From assembly GCF_036010665.1 (NCBI RefSeq), contig NZ_CP108581.1, forward strand, positions 4,941,501 to 5,005,500: 64,000 nt of DNA. Direction: 5' to 3'. Below, piece by piece: positions 44,713 to 52,952 of this stretch. The position numbers and the translations under genes are program-made. Below the pieces are notes generated by a model. That model did not search any database. It had not been told where the DNA came from and saw nothing but the letters and a program-made list of their open reading frames with translations. The DNA is from Microbispora sp. NBC_01189 (GTDB lineage: Bacteria; Actinomycetota; Actinomycetes; Streptosporangiales; Streptosporangiaceae). Each line of letters opens with the position of its first letter. Positions within the stretch are counted from its first letter, which is position 1.

Positions 44713-45204
44713 TCAGCGCGTGCCCCAGGAGTAGGTCTGCTTGTGCAGCTTGAGGTAGACGAACGTCTCGGTGGCGCGGACGCTGGAGATGGCCCGGATC
44801 TTGCCGAGGATCTCCAGCAGGTGGGTGTCGCCCTCGCAGACCACCTCGACCATGATGTCCACCGAGCCGGCCGTGAGCACGACGTAGTCGATCTCGGGGA
44901 TCTGCGACAGCTCGTCGGCGACCCGCTCCAGGTCGCCCTCGCACTTGATGCCGATCATCGCCTGGCGCGGGAAGCCCAGGGTCAGCGGGTCGGTCACGGC
45001 GACGATCTGCATGACGCCGAGGTCCAGCAGCCGCTGCACCCGCTGGCGCACCGCGGCCTCCGACAGGCCCACGGCCTTGCCGATCGCGGCGTACGGCTTG
45101 CGCCCGTCCGTCTGGAGCTGCTCGATGATCTGCTTGGAGATCTCGTCGAGCACCACCGGCCCGCCCTTCGCGGCAGCCGCGCGGGACTTAGGCGGAGTCG
45201 TCAT
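44713..45204 (-). CDS. Lrp/AsnC-family transcriptional regulator
   Basis: This 163-residue regulator has an N-terminal helix-turn-helix (residues 20-70, DEISKQIIEQLQTDGRKPYAAIG and GLSEAAVRQRVQRLLDLG) and an Lrp-type effector domain with FVYLKLHKQTYSWG at the end. It is divergent from the aminobutyraldehyde dehydrogenase gene, and the intergenic region carries two inverted repeats, so it probably controls the polyamine operon and responds to an amino acid or amine. The last 24 bases before its stop face the convergent cyclase gene. Confidence 0.93.
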   Translation of the reverse strand: MTTPPKSRAAAAKGGPVVLDEISKQIIEQLQTDGRKPYAAIGKAVGLSEAAVRQRVQRLLDLGVMQIVAVTDPLTLGFPRQAMIGIKCEGDLERVADELSQIPEIDYVVLTAGSVDIMVEVVCEGDTHLLEILGKIRAISSVRATETFVYLKLHKQTYSWGTR

Positions 45205-45290
45205 CCTCGGGGGGTGTCCTCTCTTGGAGAGCGCGTCGGTCCTACCGACCTCGTGTTACGGCACCGTTTTCGACATGTTGCGATCTTGAT

Positions 45291-45330
45291 CTGACATGGT
45301 GTCAGCTGAATCGCTTCCGTCAAGCGATTC
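45291..45330. promoter_or_regulatory. Two inverted repeats in the Lrp-dehydrogenase intergenic region
   Basis: A 6-bp palindromic repeat CTGACA-TGG-TGTCAG (45291-45305) is followed directly by GAATCGCTT-CCGTC-AAGCGATTC (45308-45330), a perfect 9-bp inverted repeat. They lie 87 bases upstream of the Lrp start and about 100 bases upstream of the dehydrogenase start. They are natural candidates for Lrp binding, though Lrp sites are often degenerate. Confidence 0.6.
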
Positions 45331-45427
45331 CGTAGCAGTTTGGTATCTTAGCCACGAAATCCCTTGTCGTAGGCTCTTTTCTCTGTCAGAGTCGCGACAT
45401 CCTAGCTACCTCAACAGGAGGTCAACG

Positions 45428-46861
45428 GTGACCACCCGTCTCCAGAACTTCGTGAACGGGAAGTTCGTCGACGCCGCGAGCGGCCGTTTCTCCGACGTCG
45501 TAGACCCTACGACGGGGGAGGTCTACGCCCAGGCACCGGTGTCGGGCCAGGAGGACGTCGACGCCGCGTACGCCGCCGCGACGGCCGCCTTCGAGACGTG
45601 GGGCCAGACGACGCCGGGTGAGCGCGCGACGCTGCTGCTGAAGGTCGCCGACGCGATCGAGGCCCGGGCCGGCGAGATCAACGAGGCCGAGTGCCGCAAC
45701 ACCGGCAAGCCCCGGGCGCGCATGGCCGAGGACGAGACCCCGATCGCCGCGGACCACTTCCGCTTCTTCGCCGGCGCGGCCCGCACCCTGGAGGGCCCGA
45801 CCTCCGGCGAGTTCATGGCCGACCACACCTCGGTGATCCGGCACGAGCCGATCGGCGTCATCGGCCAGGTCACGCCGTGGAACTACCCGATGATGATGGC
45901 CGTGTGGAAGATCGCCCCCGCGCTCGCGGCCGGCAACACGATCGTGCTCAAGCCGTCCGACACCACCCCGGCCTCCACGCTGAAGCTGGCCGAGATCCTC
46001 GGCGACGTTCTGCCGGCCGGTGTCTTCAACGTCGTCACCGGCGACCGGGAGACCGGCGCGCTGGTGGTCGGCCATCCGGCCGCGAGCATGGTCGCGATCA
46101 CCGGCTCGGTGGGCGCGGGCATGGCGGTCGCGAAGACCGCCGCCGACGACGTCAAGCGGGTCCACCTGGAGCTGGGCGGCAAGGCCCCGGTCGTGGTGTT
46201 CGACGACGTCAAGGACATCAGGGCCGTAGCCGAGGGGATCGCCGGGGCGGCCCTCTACAACGCCGGCCAGGACTGCACCGCCGCCTGCCGGGTGCTGGTG
46301 CACGAGAGCATCCACGACGAGTTCGCCGCGGCGCTGACCGAGGCCGCCGCCGCCACCAGGCTGGGCGGGCTCGATGACGAGGACGCCTACTTCGGCCCGC
46401 TGAACAACGCCGGCCAGCTCGCCCGGGTCGAGTCGTTCTTCGAGCGGCTTCCCGAGCACGCCAAGGTCCTCACCGGCGGCGCCCGCGTCGGCGACAGGGG
46501 CTACTTCTTCGCCCCGACGGTGGTCGACGGGTTGCGGCAGGACGACGAGATGGTGCAGGACGAGATCTTCGGCCCGGTCGTCACCATCCAGACGTTCACC
46601 GACGAGGCCGACGCGCTGGCCAAGGCGAACGGCGTCCGCTACGGCCTGTCCGGCTCCGTCTGGACCTCCGACCACGGGCGGGCGATGCGGATGTCCAAGC
46701 GCCTCGACTTCGGCGTGGTCTGGGTCAACACCCACATCCCGTTCGTGTCCGAGATGCCGCACGGCGGCTTCAAGCACTCGGGCTACGGCAAGGACCTGTC
46801 CGTCTTCGGGCTGCACGACTACACCCGCGTCAAGCACGTGATGCACTACATCGGCGAATAG
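45428..46861 (+). CDS. Gamma-aminobutyraldehyde/aldehyde dehydrogenase
   Basis: This 477-residue NAD(P)-dependent aldehyde dehydrogenase has the catalytic Cys283 (NAGQDCTAACR) and the general base Glu248 (HLELGGK). The cofactor-binding blocks VTPWNYPMMMAVWK and VAITGSVGAGMAVAK are also visible. The polyamine context and the sequence GGFKHSGYGKDLSVFGLHDYT favour a gamma-aminobutyraldehyde dehydrogenase (PatD/PuuC type), giving GABA from putrescine. The GTG start has AGGAGG 8 bases upstream. It leads the operon that continues with PotA-D homologues. Confidence 0.93.
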   Translation: MTTRLQNFVNGKFVDAASGRFSDVVDPTTGEVYAQAPVSGQEDVDAAYAAATAAFETWGQTTPGERATLLLKVADAIEARAGEINEAECRNTGKPRARMAEDETPIAADHFRFFAGAARTLEGPTSGEFMADHTSVIRHEPIGVIGQVTPWNYPMMMAVWKIAPALAAGNTIVLKPSDTTPASTLKLAEILGDVLPAGVFNVVTGDRETGALVVGHPAASMVAITGSVGAGMAVAKTAADDVKRVHLELGGKAPVVVFDDVKDIRAVAEGIAGAALYNAGQDCTAACRVLVHESIHDEFAAALTEAAAATRLGGLDDEDAYFGPLNNAGQLARVESFFERLPEHAKVLTGGARVGDRGYFFAPTVVDGLRQDDEMVQDEIFGPVVTIQTFTDEADALAKANGVRYGLSGSVWTSDHGRAMRMSKRLDFGVVWVNTHIPFVSEMPHGGFKHSGYGKDLSVFGLHDYTRVKHVMHYIGE

Positions 46862-46911
46862 GTTCCCGGCGCAAGCCGTACGACCTATCGATAAAGAGGG
46901 ATAAGCCTGGA

Positions 46912-48060
46912 ATGACAGATATCCAGGCGGGCCCGGGGGCGGCGGTCGCCGCCGCCCCCGGATCAGTCAGCGTGCCCGCCATCGAACTCGACAACGTGGT
47001 CAAGGAGTACGTCTCGCACGGCGAGGTCGTACGGGCGGTCAAGGGCGTGAGCCTCGCGATCGCGGAAGGGGAGTTCTTCTCTCTCCTCGGGCCCTCCGGC
47101 TGCGGCAAGACCACCAGCATGCGGATGATCGCCGGGTTCGAGGACCCCACCCAGGGGGTCGTCAGGCTCCTCGGGGAGGACGTCACGCACGTCCCGCCGA
47201 ACAAACGCGACATCAACATGGTGTTCCAGTCGTACGCGCTGTTCCCGCACATGAACGTCTGGGACAACGTCGCGTTCGGGCTCAGGCGCAGGAAGGTCCC
47301 CGACGCGGAGATCAAACGCCGCGTCGGCGAGATCCTGGAGGTCGTGGACCTCACCGGCCGCGAGAAGCGCCGTCCGAAGGAGATGTCCGGCGGCCAGCAG
47401 CAGCGCGTCGCGCTCGCCCGCGCGCTGGTCAACCGGCCCCGCGCGCTGCTGCTCGACGAGCCGCTCGGCGCGCTCGACCTCAAGCTGCGCCAGGCCATGC
47501 AGATCGAGCTCAAGCGCATCCAGCGCGAGGTCGGTATCACGTTCGTCTACGTGACGCACGATCAGAGCGAGGCGCTGACGATGAGCGACCGCATCGCGGT
47601 CATGAACGACGGCCTCGTGGAACAGCTCGCCGAACCCCGCGAGATCTACGAGCGGCCCGCCAGCACGTTCGTCGCCGGCTTCATCGGCACCTCCAACCTG
47701 TTCGGCGGCACCGTGCAGCAGGTGAGCGGGGACACGGCGGTGCTCGCCCTCGGGCCGAGCGACCGGATCCTCGTCCCGGCCGACGGCGCGCTCTCCGCCG
47801 GGCAGCACGTCGATCTCACCGTCCGCCCCGAGAAGATCAAGCTCGCCAAGGAGCAGCCGGAGGGCGACCTCAGCGTCGTCCGGGGGACCGTGGCCGAGGT
47901 CGTCTATCTCGGCACGTACAACAGCTACGTCGTGATGCTCGGCGACGGCGCCGAGATCACGGTGTTCGAGCAGAACGCGAACGACAGCACGATCACCGCC
48001 GAGCGCGGCGACGAGGTATGGCTCTCCTGGCAGCCCCGGCACTCCTACGCGCTGAGGTAA
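46912..48060 (+). CDS. Spermidine/putrescine ABC transporter ATP-binding protein (PotA-like)
   Basis: This 382-residue ATPase has Walker A GPSGCGKTT at 60-68, signature EMSGGQQQRVALARAL and Walker B LLLDEPLGALDLKLR. A TOBE-type C-terminal domain begins near residue 285 (VDLTVRPEKIKLAKEQ). This is the standard PotA architecture. It lies 50 bases after the dehydrogenase gene and 31 bases before the binding-protein gene in one polyamine operon. Confidence 0.94.
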   Translation: MTDIQAGPGAAVAAAPGSVSVPAIELDNVVKEYVSHGEVVRAVKGVSLAIAEGEFFSLLGPSGCGKTTSMRMIAGFEDPTQGVVRLLGEDVTHVPPNKRDINMVFQSYALFPHMNVWDNVAFGLRRRKVPDAEIKRRVGEILEVVDLTGREKRRPKEMSGGQQQRVALARALVNRPRALLLDEPLGALDLKLRQAMQIELKRIQREVGITFVYVTHDQSEALTMSDRIAVMNDGLVEQLAEPREIYERPASTFVAGFIGTSNLFGGTVQQVSGDTAVLALGPSDRILVPADGALSAGQHVDLTVRPEKIKLAKEQPEGDLSVVRGTVAEVVYLGTYNSYVVMLGDGAEITVFEQNANDSTITAERGDEVWLSWQPRHSYALR

Positions 48061-48091
48061 AACCCCGAACTCCCCGGAGCACACGAACCCC

Positions 48092-49351
48092 ATGAACCAT
48101 CCCCACGGGAAGGACCCCGCCTTCCTCCGCGGCATGACCCAGCGCCGGGTCGGCAGGCGCGACGCCTTCCGTCTCACGGGACTGTCGGCCGCCGGGCTCG
48201 CCCTCGCGGCCTGCGGCGTGCAGGGCAAGGGCGCGGCCAGGCCCACCTCCTCCGCCCAGGTGCAGTCCGAGGTGGAGAAATACTGGTCGGGCAAGACGAA
48301 GAACGGCCACGTGAACTTCGCCAACTGGCCTCTCTACATGGACCCCAAGCAGCCCGAGCTCAAGGAGTTCACCAAGCGCACGGGGACCACGGTGACCTAC
48401 AAGGAGGTCATCCAGGAGACCACGAGCTGGTACGCCAAGATCCAGCCGCAGTTGGCCGCCGGGCAGTCGATCAACTACGACCTCATGGTCTTCACCAACA
48501 GCGTCCAGCTCACCCAGCTCATCAAGCTCGGCTACCTGGTGCCGCTCGACCACGACCGGCTGCCGAACTTCACCAAGAACGTCGGGGCGCGGTACACCCA
48601 GGAGGCGTTCGACCCGGGCAACGTCTACACCGTTCCGTGGGCGTCCGGCATGACCGGCATCGCGTACAACCCGAAGTACATCGACACGCCGCCGACGAGC
48701 TACTCGGCCCTGTGGGACCCGAAGTACAAGGGCAAGGTCGGCATGATGGCGGACTCGCAGGAGATCGCGAACTTCGCGATGTTCGCGCTCGGCATCGACC
48801 CGGACAAGTCCACCCCGGCCGACTGGGAGAAGGCGGCAGCGAAGCTCACTGAGCAGCGCGACTCGGGAATCGTCCGGAAATATTACGACCAGTCGTACAT
48901 CGACCCACTGGCCAAGGGCGACATCTGGATCTGTCAGGCGTGGTCCGGCGACATCTTCCAGAAGAACCTCTCCGACGGCACGGACCTGAAGTTCGTGATC
49001 CCGCAGGAGGGCGCCACCATCTGGACCGACAACTTCATGATCCCGAAGACCGCCGCCAACCCGGTCGACGCGATCACGCTGATCGACTTCTTCTACGAGG
49101 CCGACATGGCGGGAAGCCTGGCGGAGTACATCAACTACGTCACCCCGGTCCCGTCTGCCAAGGACGCCATCCTCGCCGACGCGGCCAAGGCGTCCGGAAC
49201 CGACAAGAAGACCCTCGAGATGATCGCCGACAGCCCGCTGGTGTTCCCGAGCGACGACGACTACGCCAAGCTGCGAACCTACGTGACCTTCGACAACAGC
49301 GAGGAGCACAAGAAGTTCGAAAGCGTCTTCCAGCCCATCACCACGTCATGA
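48092..49351 (+). CDS. Spermidine/putrescine substrate-binding lipoprotein (PotD-like)
   Basis: This 419-residue protein has a twin-arginine lipoprotein signal (RRDAFRLTGLSAAGLALAAC, Cys41), suggesting Tat export. The mature part matches PotD-type polyamine-binding proteins: NFANWPLYMDPKQPELKEFT, TTVTYKEVIQETTSWYAKI and ANPVDAITLIDFFYEAD. It would capture putrescine or spermidine. A second ATG (48134) also precedes the Tat motif. The stop overlaps the permease ATG by 4 bases (ATGA). Confidence 0.93.
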   Translation: MNHPHGKDPAFLRGMTQRRVGRRDAFRLTGLSAAGLALAACGVQGKGAARPTSSAQVQSEVEKYWSGKTKNGHVNFANWPLYMDPKQPELKEFTKRTGTTVTYKEVIQETTSWYAKIQPQLAAGQSINYDLMVFTNSVQLTQLIKLGYLVPLDHDRLPNFTKNVGARYTQEAFDPGNVYTVPWASGMTGIAYNPKYIDTPPTSYSALWDPKYKGKVGMMADSQEIANFAMFALGIDPDKSTPADWEKAAAKLTEQRDSGIVRKYYDQSYIDPLAKGDIWICQAWSGDIFQKNLSDGTDLKFVIPQEGATIWTDNFMIPKTAANPVDAITLIDFFYEADMAGSLAEYINYVTPVPSAKDAILADAAKASGTDKKTLEMIADSPLVFPSDDDYAKLRTYVTFDNSEEHKKFESVFQPITTS

Positions 49352-50211
49352 GCAGGCTCAGGGCGGCGCTCACGCCGTACGCGCTGATCTTCCCGGGCGG
49401 TCTGTGGCTCGCGATCTTCTTCGTGGTCCCGATGATCGTCATGCTGTCCCTGTCGCTGCAGTCGGGCAGTGTGGAGGACGGCTACGCCTTCACGTGGAAC
49501 TGGCACTCCTACATCGGCGGGCTGGCGAACTACCACGACCAGATCATCCGGTCGCTGCTCTACGGCCTGGCCGCGACCGTGCTGCAGATCGTCATCGGTT
49601 TCCCGGTGGCGTACTGGATCGCGTTCAAGGGCGGCAGCCGCAAGTCGGTCTACCTGTTCCTGCTGCTGCTGCCGTTCCTGGTGTCGTTCGTGCTACGGAC
49701 GATCTCCTGGCAGTTCCTGCTGTCGGACAACGGCATCCTGCTCGGCCCGCTGAAGAACATCGGGCTGCTGCCTGACGGCTTCCGCGTCCTCGCCACGCCG
49801 TTCGCCGTGATCGGCGGCCTCGCGTACAACTTCCTGCCGTTCATGGTGCTGCCGATGTACGTGGCGCTGGAGCGGATCGACCCGCGCGTCCTCGAGGCGG
49901 CGCAGGACCTCTACGCGAGCCGGTTCCAGACGTTCCTGCGCGTGGTGCTCCCGCTGTCGCTGCCCGGCGTCTTCGCCGGCGTGCTGATGACCTTCGTGCC
50001 GGCGACGTCGGACTACGTCAACGCGTCCGTGCTCGGCGGCACGAACACCACGATGATCGGCAACGTCATCCAGAACCAGTATCTGGTCACGCAGGACTAC
50101 CCGACGGCCTCGGCGCTGTCGTTCACGCTGATGGCGCTGCTGCTCGTCGGCATCTTCGCCTACGCCAGGGCGCTGGGCACAGACGACGTGCTGGAGGTGG
50201 CGGCCCGATGA
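49348..50211 (+). CDS. Polyamine ABC transporter permease (PotB-like)
   Basis: This 287-residue permease has six hydrophobic segments, beginning ALIFPGGLWLAIFFVVPMIV, and the coupling sequence LEAAQDLYASRFQTFLRVVLP. It is the first of two permeases, coupled by 4-base overlaps to the genes before and after (ATGA each time). The order A-D-B-C matches many actinobacterial polyamine operons. The frame extends upstream inside the binding-protein gene, but the start at 49348 is the natural coupled one. Confidence 0.94.
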   Translation: MSRLRAALTPYALIFPGGLWLAIFFVVPMIVMLSLSLQSGSVEDGYAFTWNWHSYIGGLANYHDQIIRSLLYGLAATVLQIVIGFPVAYWIAFKGGSRKSVYLFLLLLPFLVSFVLRTISWQFLLSDNGILLGPLKNIGLLPDGFRVLATPFAVIGGLAYNFLPFMVLPMYVALERIDPRVLEAAQDLYASRFQTFLRVVLPLSLPGVFAGVLMTFVPATSDYVNASVLGGTNTTMIGNVIQNQYLVTQDYPTASALSFTLMALLLVGIFAYARALGTDDVLEVAAR

Positions 50212-50993
50212 GGCAGGGTCTGCTGAGGGGGCGCGGCCTCCAGATCTACACCTGGCTGGTGATCGCCTGGCTGGTCGTGCCGATCGCGGTCATGATCCTG
50301 TTCGGGTTCAACGACACGCACGGCCGATACAACACCGCCTGGCAGGGCTTCACCCTCAAGTGGTACGGCAAGCTGTTCGAGATCGGCGACCTCACCCAGG
50401 CGCTGGTGAACTCGCTGCTCATCGCCGTGCTGACGATGACCATCGCTGGAGTGCTCGGCTCGCTCATCGGCCTGGCGCTGGGCCGCTACCGCTTCCGCGG
50501 GTCGGCGACGATGAACGTCGTCATGTTCGCGGCCATCTCCTGCGCCGAGATCGTCATGGGCGCGTCGCTGCTGTCGCTGTTCGTCACCCTCGCCGTGCCG
50601 CTGGGCTTCTGGACGATCGTGATCTCGCACGTCATGTTCTCGATCTCGTTCGTGGCCGTGACCGTGCGGGCCCGGGTGATGACGCTGGACCACTCGCTCG
50701 AGGAGGCCGCCAGGGATCTCGGAGCCGGGACCTGGACCACGTTCCGCCTGGTCACCCTCCCGATGATCATGCCTGGTGTGCTGGCCGGGTCGATGCTGGC
50801 CTTCGCCCTGTCCATCGACGACTTCGTGATCACCAACTTCAACGCGGGCGGGGCGGTGACCTTCCCGCTGTGGATCTGGGGAGCCACCCGCGTGGGCATC
50901 CCGCCCCAGGTCAACGTCATGGGCACGCTGATCTTCGCGGTCGGCGTGCTGATCGCCGTGGTCAACGCCCTCATGGCCCGCCGCCGGAACTGA
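50208..50993 (+). CDS. Polyamine ABC transporter permease (PotC-like)
   Basis: This 261-residue permease has TYTWLVIAWLVVPIAVMILFG as its first helix and LEEAARDLGAGTWTTFRLVTLP as the coupling loop. Its family-typical stretch SMLAFALSIDDFVITNFN matches PotC, and the C-terminus ends in RRRN. The gene overlaps the PotB-like stop by 4 bases. A FAD oxidase gene follows after 57 bases in the same direction. Confidence 0.94.
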   Translation: MRQGLLRGRGLQIYTWLVIAWLVVPIAVMILFGFNDTHGRYNTAWQGFTLKWYGKLFEIGDLTQALVNSLLIAVLTMTIAGVLGSLIGLALGRYRFRGSATMNVVMFAAISCAEIVMGASLLSLFVTLAVPLGFWTIVISHVMFSISFVAVTVRARVMTLDHSLEEAARDLGAGTWTTFRLVTLPMIMPGVLAGSMLAFALSIDDFVITNFNAGGAVTFPLWIWGATRVGIPPQVNVMGTLIFAVGVLIAVVNALMARRRN

Positions 50994-51050
50994 TGTAGGC
51001 CCCTGTAAGAACCTGTGAGATCCCCGGGATCTCGAGGGGAAGTGAAATGT

Positions 51051-52445
51051 GTGAGTCCGCAGAAAGCTCTCGCTGACGCGGAGCGCAAACCGTACTGGCT
51101 GGACCGGCCGATCGCGCCCGAGCCGCTGCCCCCGCTGACGGGAGACGTCACGGCGGATCTGGCGGTGGTCGGCGGCGGCTTCACCGGCCTGTGGACGGCC
51201 CTGATGGCGAAGGAGCGCGACCCCTCGCTCGACGTGGTCCTCCTGGAGGGTCGCGCGGTCGGGTGGGCCGCCTCCGGCCGCAACGGCGGGTTCTGCGCGG
51301 CGAGCCTGACCCACGGGCTCGGCAACGGCCAGGACCGCTGGCCCGCGGAGATCGCGACGCTGGAACGGCTCGGCCGGAAGAACCTCGACGAGATCGAACG
51401 CACCCTCACCCGGTACGGCGTCGAGTGCTCCTTCGAGCGGACCGGCGAGCTTTCGGTGGCCACAGAGGAATGGCAGATCGCCGGGCTCGACGAGGAGGTG
51501 AGCGCGGCGGCTTCGCTCGGCCGGCGGCTGGAGCGGCTCGACCGCGAGCAGGTGCGGGCCGAGGTGGACTCCCCGACGTACCTCGGCGGGGTGTGGGACC
51601 GCGACGGCGTCGCCATGCTCGACCCGGCGCGCCTCGCCTGGGGGCTGCGCGACGTCTGCGTCCGGCTGGGCGTGCGCGTCTTCGAGCACACGCCGGTGCG
51701 CTCGCTGCACGACGACGGCACGGCGCTGGAACTGGGGACGCCCAAGGGCCGCGTCCGGGCCGGGCGGGTGGCGCTCGGCACCGGCGCCTTCCCGCCGCTG
51801 CTGCGCCGGCTCAGGCACTTCCTGGTGCCGGTGTACGACTACGCGCTGATGACCGAGCCGGTGGCCGGCGACCTCCTCGCGGAGATCGGCTGGCGGAACC
51901 GCCAGGGCGTCGGCGACTCGGCCAACCGGTTCCACTACTACCGGCTGACCGACGACAACCGCATCCTGTGGGGCGGCTACGACGCCGTCTATCACAACGG
52001 CGGCCTGGTCAGGCCCGAATACGACCAGCGCGACGCCACCTTCGAGAAGCTCGCCACCCACTTCTTCGAGACGTTCCCGCAGCTCCACGGCCTGCGCTTC
52101 ACCCACCGCTGGGGCGGCGTCATCGACACCTGCAGCCGGTTCAGCGCCTTCTTCGGCACGGCGTACGGCTCCCGCCTCGCCTACGCGGCCGGATACACCG
52201 GCCTCGGCGTGGGGGCGACCCGCTTCGGCGCCAACGTGATGCTCGACCTGCTGCAGGGGCGTCTCACCGAGCGGACCGAGCTGGAGATGGTGCGGCACAA
52301 GCCGATGCCCTTCCCGCCCGAGCCGGTGCGGTCCGGCGTCATCCAGCTCACCCGCTGGTCCATCGCCCGCGCCGACGAGCACGGGGGCCGCCGCAACGCC
52401 TGGCTGCGCACCCTCGACGCCTTCGGCGTCGGCTTCGACAGCTGA
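51051..52445 (+). CDS. FAD-dependent amine oxidoreductase (gamma-glutamylputrescine oxidase-like)
   Basis: This 464-residue flavoprotein of the DAO family has the dinucleotide-binding motif VVGGGFTGLWTALMA (GxGxxG at 41-46), GRNGGFCAASLTHG and a C-terminal AYAAGYTGLGVGATRFGA. PuuB-type enzymes oxidise gamma-glutamylputrescine, and related ones oxidise free putrescine; no glutamylputrescine synthetase is present in the window. Together with the aldehyde dehydrogenase it would convert imported polyamine to GABA. The GTG at 51051 is preferred over the longer frame. Confidence 0.88.
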   Translation: MSPQKALADAERKPYWLDRPIAPEPLPPLTGDVTADLAVVGGGFTGLWTALMAKERDPSLDVVLLEGRAVGWAASGRNGGFCAASLTHGLGNGQDRWPAEIATLERLGRKNLDEIERTLTRYGVECSFERTGELSVATEEWQIAGLDEEVSAAASLGRRLERLDREQVRAEVDSPTYLGGVWDRDGVAMLDPARLAWGLRDVCVRLGVRVFEHTPVRSLHDDGTALELGTPKGRVRAGRVALGTGAFPPLLRRLRHFLVPVYDYALMTEPVAGDLLAEIGWRNRQGVGDSANRFHYYRLTDDNRILWGGYDAVYHNGGLVRPEYDQRDATFEKLATHFFETFPQLHGLRFTHRWGGVIDTCSRFSAFFGTAYGSRLAYAAGYTGLGVGATRFGANVMLDLLQGRLTERTELEMVRHKPMPFPPEPVRSGVIQLTRWSIARADEHGGRRNAWLRTLDAFGVGFDS

Positions 52446-52458
52446 GGCGGCGTCCGCG

Positions 52459-52863
52459 TCACCGGTCGTGGACCTCCAGGAAGTGCCGGTTGTACATCAC
52501 GCCGAGGACGTTGCCGAAGGGATCGACCACGGAGGCGGTGACGAAGCCCGGGCCGCGCTCCACCGGCTTCTCGTACGTCGTGGCGCCCAGGGCGAGCAGC
52601 CGTGCGAAGGCGGCCTCGACGTCGTCCACGTGCCAGTAGACGACCGCGCCGGCGGGCTCCTCCTGCCGGGGGCGGGGGGAGAAGCGGCGGTCGACGATGC
52701 CGAGCTCGTCCTCGTCGTCGCCGATCCGGAACTCGGCGTAGGCGAGCGTCTCCTCGACGGAACGCGTGAAGTACGGCTCGACGCCGAGCAGTCCGGCGTA
52801 CCAGCGGGCGGCGGCGGTGACATCGTCGGCGAAGAAGCTGACGGTGGTGAGGCCTCGCAACAT
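52459..52863 (-). CDS. VOC-superfamily (glyoxalase-like) protein
   Basis: This 134-residue protein has the two beta-alpha-beta-beta-beta modules of the VOC superfamily, with MLRGLTTVSFFADDVTAAARWYAGLLG at the start and VDPFGNVLGVMYNRHF at the end. The glyoxalase-type metal ligands are not all clear, and it could be a small-molecule-binding or resistance protein. It converges with the FAD oxidase (13-base gap) and is divergent from the WYL regulator, which probably controls it. Confidence 0.88.
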   Translation of the reverse strand: MLRGLTTVSFFADDVTAAARWYAGLLGVEPYFTRSVEETLAYAEFRIGDDEDELGIVDRRFSPRPRQEEPAGAVVYWHVDDVEAAFARLLALGATTYEKPVERGPGFVTASVVDPFGNVLGVMYNRHFLEVHDR

Positions 52864-52908
52864 CGGGGTTTCCCTTCTCAGTGGCTGATGTTTCAATCCT
52901 CCGGCCTG

Positions 52909-52931
52909 AAGTGCTCACCTTCTGAGCACTT
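52909..52931. promoter_or_regulatory. Palindromic operator between VOC and WYL genes
   Basis: A perfect 9-bp inverted repeat AAGTGCTCA-CCTTC-TGAGCACTT lies in the 89-base gap between the divergent genes, 21 bases upstream of the WYL start. The divergent YafY-type arrangement makes it a strong candidate operator for the regulator, which would repress itself and the VOC gene. Confidence 0.75.
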
Positions 52932-52952
52932 TTCCGGGCAGAATCGGGAACC

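Noticed and set aside
44678..44944. An 88-residue Arg/Gly-rich minus-strand frame.
   Set aside because: It is out of frame with and inside the Lrp gene; a shadow.
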